Shown: positions 32,082-41,481, counted from the first letter of the stretch. The stretch: DNA of 64,000 bases from Rhodococcus rhodnii (GCA_000720375.1 JOAA01000024.1:1-64000); one strand, 5' to 3'. Numbers and translations are program-made. Notes: a model not told the origin generated them from the sequence alone.

Positions 32082-32944
32082 GGGTCGTGCTGTTCGGTGC
32101 TTCCGGCTTCATCGGCCGCCAAGTGGCCACGCGGCTGGAGCAGTCCAGTGACCTGCTGCCGATCGGCCGGGCTCAGCACGACCTGGTCGACGGCACGGTC
32201 GAGGAGCTGACCGCGGTACTGCGGGCGAACCGGCCGGATGTGGTGATCAACTGCACCGGCCGGCTCACCGGCACCACGACCGAACTGGTCAGCGCGAACG
32301 TCGTGGTCACCGCGAAGCTGATCGACGCGGTGTCCGCTGTGGACGCTCGGCTGATCACACTGGGCTCCGCGGGCGAGTACGGTGTCGTTCCACATGGGAC
32401 ACCCGTGACCGAGGACCGCCCGGGCAATCCGGTTGCCGCGTACGGGATCACAAAGCTGGCGGGAACCCAACTGGTACAGCGCGCCGTCGAATCGGGTGTG
32501 CTGGATGGGGTGTCGTTGCGGGTGTTCAACCCGATCGGTCCGGGGCTGCCCGCGGAGAACCTGCTTGGCCGGGCCGCGGCCAACATCCGTGCGGCGCAGG
32601 CAAAGGGCGAGGACCACATCCAGTTGGGCCCGCTCGGTGCGTACCGGGACTTCGTGGACGTACGGGACCTGGCATCCGCGATCGCCGCGGCGGCCAGCGT
32701 CGACAAGCTCAGCGAGCCGGTGCTGAACGTCGGCAGCGGGGTTGCCGTCACGGCGCGCGAAGCCGTCACGACGCTTGCGGAGATCGCCGGTTTCACCGGT
32801 GAGATAAGGGAATCCGCGCCGGCACCGGCACGGTCGGCCGCGGTCGACTGGATCGCGGCGGATCTCAGTCTCGTCGAGTGGGCGCTCGGCTGGCGACCCA
32901 CGCACGACCTCGCTTCCTCGGTCAAGGCAAGTTGGGAGAGCTGA
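32078..32944 (+). CDS. NAD-dependent sugar epimerase/dehydratase (SDR)
   Basis: A 288-residue extended SDR. The NAD-binding motif GASGFIG is at 7-13, the catalytic YxxxK is in AYGITK near 126, and the YRDFVDVRDLA segment is typical of NDP-sugar epimerases. GTG 32078 overlaps the nucleotidyltransferase stop (GTGA), so the two enzymes probably act in sequence on one NDP-sugar. Whether it is a 4-epimerase, reductase or dehydratase is not determined. Confidence 0.85.
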   Translation: MRVVLFGASGFIGRQVATRLEQSSDLLPIGRAQHDLVDGTVEELTAVLRANRPDVVINCTGRLTGTTTELVSANVVVTAKLIDAVSAVDARLITLGSAGEYGVVPHGTPVTEDRPGNPVAAYGITKLAGTQLVQRAVESGVLDGVSLRVFNPIGPGLPAENLLGRAAANIRAAQAKGEDHIQLGPLGAYRDFVDVRDLASAIAAAASVDKLSEPVLNVGSGVAVTAREAVTTLAEIAGFTGEIRESAPAPARSAAVDWIAADLSLVEWALGWRPTHDLASSVKASWES

Positions 32945-32947
32945 AGG

Positions 32948-33844
32948 ATGAACCAGTTCAGGCTGCTAGTCGCGGTCGTGTCGCTCGCCTGCGTCGCGTC
33001 GGCGTGCAGTCCGGCAGCCGAACAGCGGGAGAACCCGCGGCCCAGTGTGGCCTACCAGTTGACCGGCTACGAGGACGACAAGCTGGACGACATCGCCGGC
33101 AAACCACAGCAGCTGGTGATCATCGACCTGGCCCGGGACGCCGCCGCGTCGTACTTCACCGCCGACGAGATCGGCAAGGTCCGCGCGAGAGGCAAGAAGG
33201 TGCTGGCGTACTTCGAAATCGGGTCGCTGGAGAAGTTCCGGCCGGATTTCGAGCAGTTCCGCGCGACGAACCCGGACCTGATGCTCAACGAGTGGGAGCA
33301 CTGGGAAGGCGAGTTCTTCGTCAAGTACTGGGACAAGCGGTGGTGGGAGTCGGCCGTCAAACCGCGGGTCGACCGGGCGCTGCGGGCCGGGTTCGACGGC
33401 GTGTACCTGGACACTCCGCTCGCCTACGAGGAGATCGACCTCAAGCTGGTGCGCGGGGAGACCAGGCAGACGCTCGGCCGCAAGATGGTCGACCTGATCG
33501 TCCAGATCAGCCGGTACGCCAAGCAGGTCCGGCCGGATTTCCTGATCTACCCGCAGAACTCGCCGGAACTGCGGCACCACACCGGGTACACCGAGGCGAT
33601 CGACGGCATCGGGATGGAGGAGCTGTTCTTCCTGGCCACCGATGAACCGTGCGACAAGGACTTCTGTGCCGAGAACCTGAGGGAGGCGAAGGCGCTGCGA
33701 GACGCCGGCAAGACGGTCGTGGCCATCGACTACGCGACCGAACCGGACAACATCGCCAGCGCCTGCCGCAAACACCGCGACGAGAAGTTCGCCGGCGCGG
33801 TCACCGTCAAACCACTGGACACGGTGCCACCACCGTGTCCCTGA
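32948..33844 (+). CDS. Secreted GH114-like endo-alpha-1,4-polygalactosaminidase (lipoprotein)
   Basis: A 298-residue exported protein with a signal peptide ending CVASAC, a plausible lipobox with the modified Cys at about 20. The mature part is a TM1410/GH114 TIM barrel: VIIDLARD, KVLAYFEIGSLEKFRPDF, and the strand FDGVYLDTPLAYEEID with the catalytic-type Asp. A MEELFF segment and VVAIDYATEPDN close the barrel. GH114 enzymes cleave alpha-1,4-linked galactosamine, the linkage of deacetylated Pel and fungal galactosaminogalactan, so it may trim or release the polymer. It follows the epimerase by 3 bp. Confidence 0.85.
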   Translation: MNQFRLLVAVVSLACVASACSPAAEQRENPRPSVAYQLTGYEDDKLDDIAGKPQQLVIIDLARDAAASYFTADEIGKVRARGKKVLAYFEIGSLEKFRPDFEQFRATNPDLMLNEWEHWEGEFFVKYWDKRWWESAVKPRVDRALRAGFDGVYLDTPLAYEEIDLKLVRGETRQTLGRKMVDLIVQISRYAKQVRPDFLIYPQNSPELRHHTGYTEAIDGIGMEELFFLATDEPCDKDFCAENLREAKALRDAGKTVVAIDYATEPDNIASACRKHRDEKFAGAVTVKPLDTVPPPCP

Positions 33845-33859
33845 AGAGGGGTGCAAGAA

Positions 33860-35146
33860 ATGCGTAGAATCGGCATCATCGGGATGGGCTACGTCGGCCT
33901 GACCCTGGCCGCGGCCATGGCCCGCAAGGGTTTCCGGATTCACGGAGTGGACGTTCAACCGTCCGTTGTGGAGTCCCTGGCACAGGGCAAGCCGCACATC
34001 TTCGAACCGGGCGTGACCGAGGCGTTCACCGAGCTCATCGGTGACACCATCACGGTTTCCCACGAGCTGCCAGAGGACGGCGTCGACGCCGCCATCATCT
34101 GCGTCTCCACGCCGGTCGACGAGACCACACACGAGCCGTACTTGAAGAACCTCGCGGCGGCAGCCGAACACGTCGTGCAGCGCTGCACCGCCGACACGCT
34201 GGTCGTTGTCCGCAGCACTGTCCCGGTTGGCACCAGCCGCAGCATCGTGCTGCCGGTTCTGCTGGACGCCTGGGGTACCGCGCGGCTGGTGATGGCGCCG
34301 GAGCGGACCATCCAGGGCCAGGCGCTGCGTGAACTCGTCGAGCTGCCGCAGGTCGTCGGCGCCTTGGACGACGAGAGCCTGCGGCTGGGCCTCGAGTTGT
34401 TCGGCGGCTTGGCCAACCAGCTCGTCCCAGTGTCGTCGCTGGAGACCGCTGAGCTGGTGAAGCTGACCAACAACTGCCACACGGACGTGATCTACTCGTT
34501 CGGCAACGAGGTCGCGATGCTCACCGAGCGGCTCGGGCTGGACCCGCTCGAGGTCATCCGCGCGACGAACCTGGACTACCCGAGGCCGGACATCGCCAAG
34601 CCCGGTTATGTCGGCGGCGGCTGTCTGTCGAAGGACCCGTACATCATGCTGTCCAGCGGCGTCCGGGCCGGGCACGAGCCCAAGCTGATCGGCGCGGCAC
34701 GGCGGTTGAACGAGGAACTGCCCGTGCACGTGGCCGAGCGGATGGTCTCGTTGATGCGGGAGACCGGCGGCAAGACGATCACGGTTCTTGGCTGGGCGTA
34801 CAAGGGAACGCCGCCCACCGACGACATGCGCGGTACGCCGATCGAGACCATGATGCCGGTGTTCGAGCGGGCCGGGATCCGGGTTCTCGGTCACGATCCG
34901 CTTGTCACGCCGGAGGTCATCCAGAAGTACGGCGGCGAGCCGGTCGACCTGGCGACCGGGTTCGCCGAGGCGGACGCGGTCCTGGTGATCACCGATCACC
35001 CCGAATACCGTTCGCTGGACGTCAAGGCCGCGCTGGCCGGAACTCAGATCAAGGTTGTGTACGACTCGTGGCGGATCCTGGACGCCGCCGTGGTGAGCGA
35101 GCAGGGCGTGCGTTACGCGGGCCTGGGATACGAGGTGGCAGCATGA
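33860..35146 (+). CDS. Nucleotide-sugar 6-dehydrogenase (UDP-GlcNAc/ManNAc/hexose type)
   Basis: A 428-residue three-domain UDP-sugar dehydrogenase. The N-terminal NAD-binding domain starts RIGIIGMGYVGLTLAAAM. VVRSTVPVGTS and APERTIQG follow, and the catalytic Cys lies in GYVGGGCLSKDPY near 253. The C-terminal Rossmann domain includes LGWAYKGTPPTDDMRGTP. It oxidises C6 of an NDP-sugar to a uronic acid, so the polymer or a modification probably contains an acidic sugar. The start is ATG 33860, with GAAGAGGGG at the right distance; a GTG three codons earlier overlaps that site. The stop overlaps the next gene (ATGA). Confidence 0.92.
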   Translation: MRRIGIIGMGYVGLTLAAAMARKGFRIHGVDVQPSVVESLAQGKPHIFEPGVTEAFTELIGDTITVSHELPEDGVDAAIICVSTPVDETTHEPYLKNLAAAAEHVVQRCTADTLVVVRSTVPVGTSRSIVLPVLLDAWGTARLVMAPERTIQGQALRELVELPQVVGALDDESLRLGLELFGGLANQLVPVSSLETAELVKLTNNCHTDVIYSFGNEVAMLTERLGLDPLEVIRATNLDYPRPDIAKPGYVGGGCLSKDPYIMLSSGVRAGHEPKLIGAARRLNEELPVHVAERMVSLMRETGGKTITVLGWAYKGTPPTDDMRGTPIETMMPVFERAGIRVLGHDPLVTPEVIQKYGGEPVDLATGFAEADAVLVITDHPEYRSLDVKAALAGTQIKVVYDSWRILDAAVVSEQGVRYAGLGYEVAA

Positions 35147-36093
35147 AGGCGTTGGTTCTCGGCGGTGCCGGTTTCATCGGCCTGCATGTGACCCGGCGGC
35201 TGCTCGCCTCGGGATACTCGGTGACCATTGTGGACGACTTCTCCCGTGGCAAGGAGGATCCCGAGCTGGCCGCCCTGGATGTCGAGGTGCTGCACGCGGA
35301 TCTCACCGATCCCGCCGCGTACCAGGACATCCCGCACGGCTGGGACCAGGTGTACATGCTGGCGGCCGTGGTCGGCGTGCGGAACGTCGAATCGGACCCG
35401 GCTCGGGTGATCCGGATCAACACCCTGGTGGTGCTGAACCTGCTGGACTGGATTCAGCCGGGGACGAAGCTGTTCTTCGCGTCGACCAGCGAGGCGTACG
35501 CCGACGGCGTGAGCGCGGGTGTGGTCGAAGTCCCGACACCGGAAACGGTGCCGCTGATGATCTCGGACATCACCGCACCACGGTTCGCTTACGGCGCCAG
35601 CAAGATGCTGGGTGAGGCAGCTGTCGTCCACACTGGACGCGCTCGCGGAATTCCGTTCGTAGTCGGGCGTTTCCACAACGTCTACGGTCCGCGAATGGGC
35701 GCCGATCACGTGATCCCCGAGCTGTCGCTGCGGGCGATGCGCCGTGAGGACCCGTTCAAGGTCTACGGAACCGACCAGTTCCGGGCGTTCTGCCACGTGG
35801 ACGACGCCACCGACGCGATGCTGCGGCTGATGACCACGGACGCGGCGATGGGCGAGATCGTCCACATCGGAAACGACACCGAGGAGACGAACATCGGTGA
35901 CCTGACCAAGCTGGTGCTCCGGGTCGCCGGCTTCGACCCGGCTCTCGACCCCGCGCCCGCCCCGGCCGGTTCGGTCGCCCGGCGCTGCCCGGATCTGACC
36001 AAGCTACGGAAGCTGACCGGGTTCGAACCGACTGTGCCGCTTGAGGAAGGCGTCCAGCGGACGTTCGACTGGTATCGAGAGAACTGGCTGTGA
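35143..36093 (+). CDS. NAD-dependent NDP-sugar epimerase (SDR)
   Basis: A 316-residue extended SDR with GGAGFIG at 7-13, the catalytic YGASK near 149, and RFHNVYGPRMGADHVIPEL, typical of GalE/uronate-epimerase-like enzymes. It follows the 6-dehydrogenase with a 4-bp overlap, so a 4- or 5-epimerisation of the resulting uronate or aminosugar is likely. It differs clearly from the other SDR of the operon at 32078, so two different sugar conversions are encoded. Confidence 0.88.
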   Translation: MKALVLGGAGFIGLHVTRRLLASGYSVTIVDDFSRGKEDPELAALDVEVLHADLTDPAAYQDIPHGWDQVYMLAAVVGVRNVESDPARVIRINTLVVLNLLDWIQPGTKLFFASTSEAYADGVSAGVVEVPTPETVPLMISDITAPRFAYGASKMLGEAAVVHTGRARGIPFVVGRFHNVYGPRMGADHVIPELSLRAMRREDPFKVYGTDQFRAFCHVDDATDAMLRLMTTDAAMGEIVHIGNDTEETNIGDLTKLVLRVAGFDPALDPAPAPAGSVARRCPDLTKLRKLTGFEPTVPLEEGVQRTFDWYRENWL

Positions 36094-36773
36094 CCATCGC
36101 TTTCTACTACGGCGACGGGAAGTTGTCGGCCCTGGCGCGCCACTCCACAGTGGTGCTCCAGGCCGGCTTCTACTCCCCCGACGAGCTCGCCTGGCTGGCG
36201 GACCAAGGCGTACGCACCTTGTGCTACTTGTCCTTGACCGAGGACGTCGGCCCGCCCGCTGAGTGGCAACGCGACAAGCGTTGCCCGGACTGGGGTGGGG
36301 CGTATGTGCACGTGGGTTCGCCTTTGTGGCAGGCACACGTGCTTGAGCAAGCGGCCGCTGGACTGAGGCGCGGGTTCGCCGGGCTGTTCCTGGACACGCT
36401 CAACATCGAGTTCACGTACCCCGAGGATCTGCCGCACCTGTGGCAGCTGGTCTCCACACTGCGCGAGGCAAGCGGCTCGGCGTACATCCTCGCCAACCGC
36501 GGCTTCGGATTGTTGCCACAGCTCGGTTCGGCAGTCGACGGCGTGCTGTTCGAGTCCTTCTCGGCCCGCTGGGTCGCCGACGGCTACGACCGCTGGCCTC
36601 AGGCCACTTTGGACGTCCATGCGGAGTATGCCCTGAAGCTCGCCGAACTGGGCGTCGAGATCTACGCACTGGACTACGCCGACACGCCCGAGCTTGAAGA
36701 GTGGGCGGTGAAACGAGCCGCGGAGTACGGCATGCCTTGTTTCGTCAGCGACAAGGCCCTCAGCCGGATCTAG
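36090..36773 (+). CDS. Second GH114/TM1410-like protein, without signal peptide
   Basis: A 227-residue TIM-barrel-like protein: TIAFYYGDGKLSAL, VRTLCYLSLTEDVGP, then RRGFAGLFLDTLNIEFTYPE with the conserved FLDT Asp, and LGVEIYALDYADTP near the end. This is the arrangement of the GH114 family seen in the gene at 32948, but shorter and with no signal peptide or membrane segment, so it may act in the cytosol, be non-enzymatic, or leave by another route. GTG 36090 overlaps the epimerase stop. Its own stop is shared (CTAG) with the convergent hydrolase. Confidence 0.78.
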   Translation: MTIAFYYGDGKLSALARHSTVVLQAGFYSPDELAWLADQGVRTLCYLSLTEDVGPPAEWQRDKRCPDWGGAYVHVGSPLWQAHVLEQAAAGLRRGFAGLFLDTLNIEFTYPEDLPHLWQLVSTLREASGSAYILANRGFGLLPQLGSAVDGVLFESFSARWVADGYDRWPQATLDVHAEYALKLAELGVEIYALDYADTPELEEWAVKRAAEYGMPCFVSDKALSRI

Positions 36774-37783
36774 AAGCGGTCGACGTCGATGATGGCTTTG
36801 GCGAACTCCTCCGGCGCTTCCTGCGGCACGTTGTGGCCGATTCCATTCAGGACCCGGTGTTCGTACTTGGCGGTGAACTTGTTCTTGTACGCCATGCCGT
36901 CGGCGGCTGCTCCTTCGAAGTCGCTGGCCATGGTGATGGTGGGCACGGTGATCGCTGGGGCGTCGGCCAGCTTTTGCTCCAGAGCGTCATAAGCGGGCTC
37001 GCCCGGCACGAGGCTCAGCCGCCACCGGTAGTTGTGGACCACGATGGCGACGTGATCCGGGTTGTTGAACGCGGTGGCGCTGCGTTCGTAGGTGGCGTCG
37101 TCGAAACGCCACTTCGGTGACGCGCCCTGCCAGATCAGCTTGTTGAAGTCGTGCCTGTTCTTCGTGTAGCCCAACACGCCGCGTTCGGTGGCGAAGTAGT
37201 ACTGGTACCACCACGCCAGTTCGCCCGCGGGCGGCAGCGGCTGCAGGTTCGCCTTCAGGTTCGTGATGATGTAACCGCCGTCGGAGACCAGCGCCTTCAC
37301 CCGCTGGGGCCAGAGTGCCGCCACGACACAGGCCGTTCGCGCACCCCAGTCGAATCCGCCGAGGATCGCCTTGTCGATCTTGAGTGCGTCCATCATCGCC
37401 ACGATGTCCGAGGCGAACGTGGTCTGCTGGGCGTTTCGGACCGTGTCGCCCTTCAGGAACGTCGTCGTCCCGTAACCGCGAAGGTACGGCACGAGCACTC
37501 GGTATCCCTTTGCCGCCAACACGGGCGCGACGTCCACAAAGGCGTGGATGTCGTACGGCCAGCCGTGCAGGAGAATCACCACGGGCCCGTCGGCGGGGCC
37601 GGCTTCGGCGTACCCGATGTTCAGCACACCGGCCTGCACCTGTTTCAGCGGGCCGAACGAGGTGTTCTTCGACGTCGTGGCCACCGGTGGCGCGGCTGGT
37701 GCGGGCTCGGAGACACACGCCGCCAGCGAAACCGTGCCGAGCAAAACCGCGCCGCCCTGAGCGAACCGCCTTCTGTTGATCAT
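36770..37783 (-). CDS. Alpha/beta hydrolase, epoxide-hydrolase-like lipoprotein
   Basis: A 337-residue exported hydrolase. The start is ATG 37783, chosen for AGGAG 4 bases upstream. The leader NRRRFAQGG plus a hydrophobic run ending SLAAC looks like a Tat signal with lipobox (Cys about 23). The fold has the oxyanion motif HGWP, the nucleophile elbow GGFDWGAR (an Asp nucleophile, as in epoxide hydrolases and haloalkane dehalogenases, rather than Ser), and the catalytic His in NGIGHNVP. It lies 92 bp downstream of the LuxR gene on the same strand. The substrate is unknown. Confidence 0.86.
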   Translation of the reverse strand: MINRRRFAQGGAVLLGTVSLAACVSEPAPAAPPVATTSKNTSFGPLKQVQAGVLNIGYAEAGPADGPVVILLHGWPYDIHAFVDVAPVLAAKGYRVLVPYLRGYGTTTFLKGDTVRNAQQTTFASDIVAMMDALKIDKAILGGFDWGARTACVVAALWPQRVKALVSDGGYIITNLKANLQPLPPAGELAWWYQYYFATERGVLGYTKNRHDFNKLIWQGASPKWRFDDATYERSATAFNNPDHVAIVVHNYRWRLSLVPGEPAYDALEQKLADAPAITVPTITMASDFEGAAADGMAYKNKFTAKYEHRVLNGIGHNVPQEAPEEFAKAIIDVDRF

Positions 37784-37875
37784 GGTGCTCCTGACGTCGT
37801 TCGTTTCGGACACAGCCGGAACGTAAATACTCGGCGCGCGGACTCGCGTCTGTCAGGTGACGGTCCCCGTGTACG

Positions 37876-40548
37876 TCATGTCAGCTCCGAGCGGCTGAGC
37901 GCGGCGCCTAGTTCCGCCCGGGAACTGATGCCCAGCTTGGGGAAAATCCGGTGCAGGTGCGTGCTTACCGTACGGTGCGACAGATAGAGACGGTGGCCGA
38001 TCTCACGGTTCGTCAGTCCTTCGGCCGCCAGCTGGGCAATGCTCAACTCGTGCGCGGTGAGCCGGTCGCGGGCGTCCGGGTCACGCCGGGGGCTGGCTTC
38101 GCCGGCCGCTCGTAGCTCGTTGCGGGCCCGTTCACTCCACGCAAGAACGCCGAGCGCGTCGAATGTCTCGCGCGCTGCCCGCAGGTGGGTGCGGGATTCG
38201 GCGGCTCGTCGCTGCCGTCGCAGCCATTCGCCGAACGCGAGCTGGACGCGTCCGCGTTCGAGCGGCCAGCCCGTCAGGTTGGCGTTCAGCGCTGTCCGGT
38301 ATGTCTCTTCGGTCTGTGAAAGCACAGCTTTGGCGTAGCGCAGGCCGATGTGGAGCGCGGGCGAGGACGCGGACCGCCCATATGACTCCATTTCGGACAG
38401 AACCTCGCGCAGTTTGTCTGTTTGGCCGGTCCTGATGGCCGCGTCGGCGAATTCCGCGAGCGTGTAGCAGCGCAGGGCCAGCTGGTATGCCGGGTCAGCG
38501 GGGTCGTGCAGGCGCTGGAGGTCTGCGAAGGCGTCGGCGTAGCGCCCTTGGCCGAGCGCGGCGATCCCGCGGGCTATCTGCACGGTGGCAAGAACTGGCC
38601 GGGCGGCCACCGCCAGGCCGATCTGCTCGGCTTCGGCGGCAAGGGTCGTCGCCTGGGCGTCGTCACCGCGCAGTGCGGCAATCTCGGCCTGGGTGGCCAC
38701 GCTCAGCCCACGCATGAACGGTTGGTCCGTCTCGCACGCGAGCCGACCGGCCTCCACGGCCGCCGGTAGCGCCGTCGCGAGGTTGCCCAGCCGTACCGAA
38801 CTCCACGCGTGCACGGACAACGCCCTGGTCAACAACCCCAGCCTGCCCTGGGCGCGTAGACCGGACGCTGCGGCCGCCGACAACCGCGCGGACTCCTCGA
38901 ACGCCCCGAACTGCATGGCCGCGCTGCCGAGAAAGCGCTCGACCAGGGGATCCCCGCCCGTGTTCCCGGCGAGGTGGCGCAGGCCTTCGCCGACCGCCTG
39001 GCCACGCTCGAAAGGGCTGACGTAGGCCGTGATCGCGACCTTTCGGGGATCAAGGTCGTCGGCGAGCAGGCCATCCGCCACGGACATCACACGCTGCCGG
39101 GCGGCTGGTCCCGGCTCGATCCAGAAGCACCGCATCGCGCCGCTCCACAGGATGCGCGAGCCCAGGTCGGCCGCGGCGACCGATTCGGCCAGTTCGGCCA
39201 GTTCCAGCGGACCTGCCGTGGAGCGCAGCCCGTCCTCGAAATCACTCAGGATCAGGGTCGCCCGTGCGCGCTGCTGTGCGGTCAGCTCGCCGGACCGGCA
39301 CTCGCGAAGGAGCCGCTCGACGACGTCTTTACGGCCGGACTCGACCGCTAGTTCCGCGGCTCGAAGCAGCCGCTCGGCCCGTTGTTCATGGTTTTCACTC
39401 AGCTGCCCGGACAGCTCGAAGGACGTCACGGCGCCCGCGATGTCGCCGCGTCGCCTGGCGTGCTCGGCGGCGGCCTCCAGGTCGGCCGCGACGGCTCCGT
39501 CCGGTCCGGTCGCGGCTGTCGCGCGATGCCACGCCCGCCGCTCTGGCTGCCCGTCAAGCACCTCAGCCAACGCTCGGTGCGCGGACTGCCGCTGCGCCAC
39601 GGCCGCTGCTTGGGGTATCGCCGCACGCATCAGCGGATGCCGGAAGGACAGCACGCCATGGTTGAGTTCGATCAACCGGGCCTCGACTGCCGGCGTCAGC
39701 ACCGAGATGTCGACGGGCGTGCCAAGGGCCGACGCGGCCGCGTCCAGGGTCTCTCGCAGCGAGCCGCTGTCGTTGAGCGCGGCGATCAACAAGGTCATCC
39801 GGGTTTCCGCGGGCAGCCCCGCGACCCTGGCCGTGAAGGCTTCTTCCAACCGTGCCGTCATCTGGCTGTGCGGCAATTCGGTCAAGGCCAACGGATTGCC
39901 CGCCGCCTGATCCAGCAGGCGCGCCCGGACAGGCGCCGCGAGACCGGGAGCGACCGTGTCGAGCAAATCCGCGGCCGCGTCGTCCGACAGCCGCTCGAGC
40001 GTCATCGACGGCAGACCCGCTTCGTCCAACCGGGATGATTCGCCCTCGCGGACCGTGGCGATCAACACGATCGGCTCGGATTCGAGCCTGCGCGCCACGA
40101 ACGCCAGAACATCCACACTGGACGGATCGAGACTGGGCACGTCCTCGGCGATCAGCAACAGCGGCTTGGCCGCGGCGAGATCAGCGAGAAGATTCAGCGT
40201 GGCCAGCCCGACCAGGTAGATGTTCGGGGTCTGCGCCTCGGCGAGACCGAGCGCGGCGCTCAGCGCGTCACGCTGAACGGCAGGCAGCGCGTCGAGACCG
40301 TCCTGAACGGGGTGCAGCAGCTGGTGCAAGCCTGCGAAGGGAAGGTGCTGTTCGGAGTCGACACCGGTCGTTTTGAGCACACGCACGTTCGCCGTGAGCG
40401 CGGCCACCTCGGCCACCAGAGCGGATTTCCCGATTCCCGCCTCGCCGCGGACGATCATGGCACCACCACGGTCGCGAACCCCGTCGACGAACTCGGTCAG
40501 GGTCTTTTTCTCCAGGTCGCGGCCGATCAGTGTGCCCATGTCAGCCAT
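37876..40548 (-). CDS. LAL-type LuxR-family transcriptional regulator
   Basis: An 890-residue large ATP-binding LuxR regulator. The N-terminal P-loop ATPase has GEAGIGKSALV (Walker A, about 34-44) and LLLIAEDVPSLD (Walker B). The middle is helical and TPR-like (about 330-800). The C-terminal LuxR HTH is LTAHELSIAQLAAEGLTNREIGHRLYLSHRTVSTHLHRIF (about 825-865). LAL regulators often activate secondary-metabolite or catabolic genes. Here the immediate candidates are the hydrolase downstream and the divergent SDR 57 bp away. The start is ATG 40548, or the ATG three codons later. Confidence 0.92.
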   Translation of the reverse strand: MADMGTLIGRDLEKKTLTEFVDGVRDRGGAMIVRGEAGIGKSALVAEVAALTANVRVLKTTGVDSEQHLPFAGLHQLLHPVQDGLDALPAVQRDALSAALGLAEAQTPNIYLVGLATLNLLADLAAAKPLLLIAEDVPSLDPSSVDVLAFVARRLESEPIVLIATVREGESSRLDEAGLPSMTLERLSDDAAADLLDTVAPGLAAPVRARLLDQAAGNPLALTELPHSQMTARLEEAFTARVAGLPAETRMTLLIAALNDSGSLRETLDAAASALGTPVDISVLTPAVEARLIELNHGVLSFRHPLMRAAIPQAAAVAQRQSAHRALAEVLDGQPERRAWHRATAATGPDGAVAADLEAAAEHARRRGDIAGAVTSFELSGQLSENHEQRAERLLRAAELAVESGRKDVVERLLRECRSGELTAQQRARATLILSDFEDGLRSTAGPLELAELAESVAAADLGSRILWSGAMRCFWIEPGPAARQRVMSVADGLLADDLDPRKVAITAYVSPFERGQAVGEGLRHLAGNTGGDPLVERFLGSAAMQFGAFEESARLSAAAASGLRAQGRLGLLTRALSVHAWSSVRLGNLATALPAAVEAGRLACETDQPFMRGLSVATQAEIAALRGDDAQATTLAAEAEQIGLAVAARPVLATVQIARGIAALGQGRYADAFADLQRLHDPADPAYQLALRCYTLAEFADAAIRTGQTDKLREVLSEMESYGRSASSPALHIGLRYAKAVLSQTEETYRTALNANLTGWPLERGRVQLAFGEWLRRQRRAAESRTHLRAARETFDALGVLAWSERARNELRAAGEASPRRDPDARDRLTAHELSIAQLAAEGLTNREIGHRLYLSHRTVSTHLHRIFPKLGISSRAELGAALSRSELT

Positions 40549-40605
40549 TGTGGTACGAAATCCCGCTTGTCACCGTCCGACCCTCCCGACCGTACCCTGG
40601 GCGGC

Positions 40606-41403
40606 ATGCCCGACAACGTTTCCGCGCCGCCCGTCGACGAGTTGCTCCGCCTCCGCGGGCGCCCAGTCCTGGTCACCGGAGCCAGTGGCGGCATCGGCGC
40701 GGGCATCGCGGTACGTCTCGCGGAAGCCGGAGCCACTGTCATCGCACACGCCAACGCGCATCCCGAACGGCTGCAACCAGTCCTGGAAGCCTGTCGCCAG
40801 CATGGTGTTGCGGCACATGGCGTCCACGGTGACTTGTCCGATCTCGCGGTCGTCGAGGACGTACTCAACGAGATTGACCGTACAGTGGGCACGCTGCGCG
40901 GCGTCGTCAACAACGCCGGCCTGCAACCGTTGGCGCCATTGACTTCCATGGACATCATGGAGTTCGACCGGGTATTCGAGGTCAATGTGCGCGCGGTTTT
41001 CCTGGTGACTCAGGCGGTGTCCAAACGTGCGATTGCCGCGGGCGTACCGTTGAGCATCGTCAACATCGCGTCTATCGAGGGCGAAGTGCCCGCACCGGCG
41101 CACAGCCACTACGCGGCGTCGAAGGCAGCGGTCATCATGCACTCCCGCGCGGCGGCGCTTGAGCTCGGTCCTTCCGGGATCCGTGTCAACGTCGTGTGCC
41201 CTGGGCTCATCGATCGGCCTGGGCTCGCGCGGGATTGGCCGGACGGGGTCGAACGCTGGCAGCGAGCCGCGCCGCTCGGTCGGCTGGGCACGCCGGAGGA
41301 CGTCGCCGACGCTTGCCTGTTCCTGCTTTCCGACGCGGCACGGTGGATCACGGCCGCGAGCCTGCGTGTCGACGGTGGAGTGACTGCCAATCAGCCATTC
41401 TGA
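40606..41403 (+). CDS. Classical SDR-family oxidoreductase
   Basis: A 265-residue short-chain dehydrogenase: TGASGGIGAG (cofactor loop, about 24-33), NNAG, the catalytic Ser in NIASIEG, YAASK, and RVNVVCPGLIDRPG. The C-terminal LRVDGGVTANQPF is typical of 3-oxoacyl-ACP-reductase-like members. The cofactor and substrate are not evident. It is divergent from the LuxR regulator with 57 bp between start codons, so co-regulation is likely. A TACCCT 7 bases before the ATG would fit a leaderless transcript. Confidence 0.88.
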   Translation: MPDNVSAPPVDELLRLRGRPVLVTGASGGIGAGIAVRLAEAGATVIAHANAHPERLQPVLEACRQHGVAAHGVHGDLSDLAVVEDVLNEIDRTVGTLRGVVNNAGLQPLAPLTSMDIMEFDRVFEVNVRAVFLVTQAVSKRAIAAGVPLSIVNIASIEGEVPAPAHSHYAASKAAVIMHSRAAALELGPSGIRVNVVCPGLIDRPGLARDWPDGVERWQRAAPLGRLGTPEDVADACLFLLSDAARWITAASLRVDGGVTANQPF

Positions 41404-41481
41404 CAGTCCACAGTGGCCCCGGGGTGGCATCTTGCCGCCAGGAACTGGCGAACTGCGGCGGGTGGCGTGAGACTGGCGACC

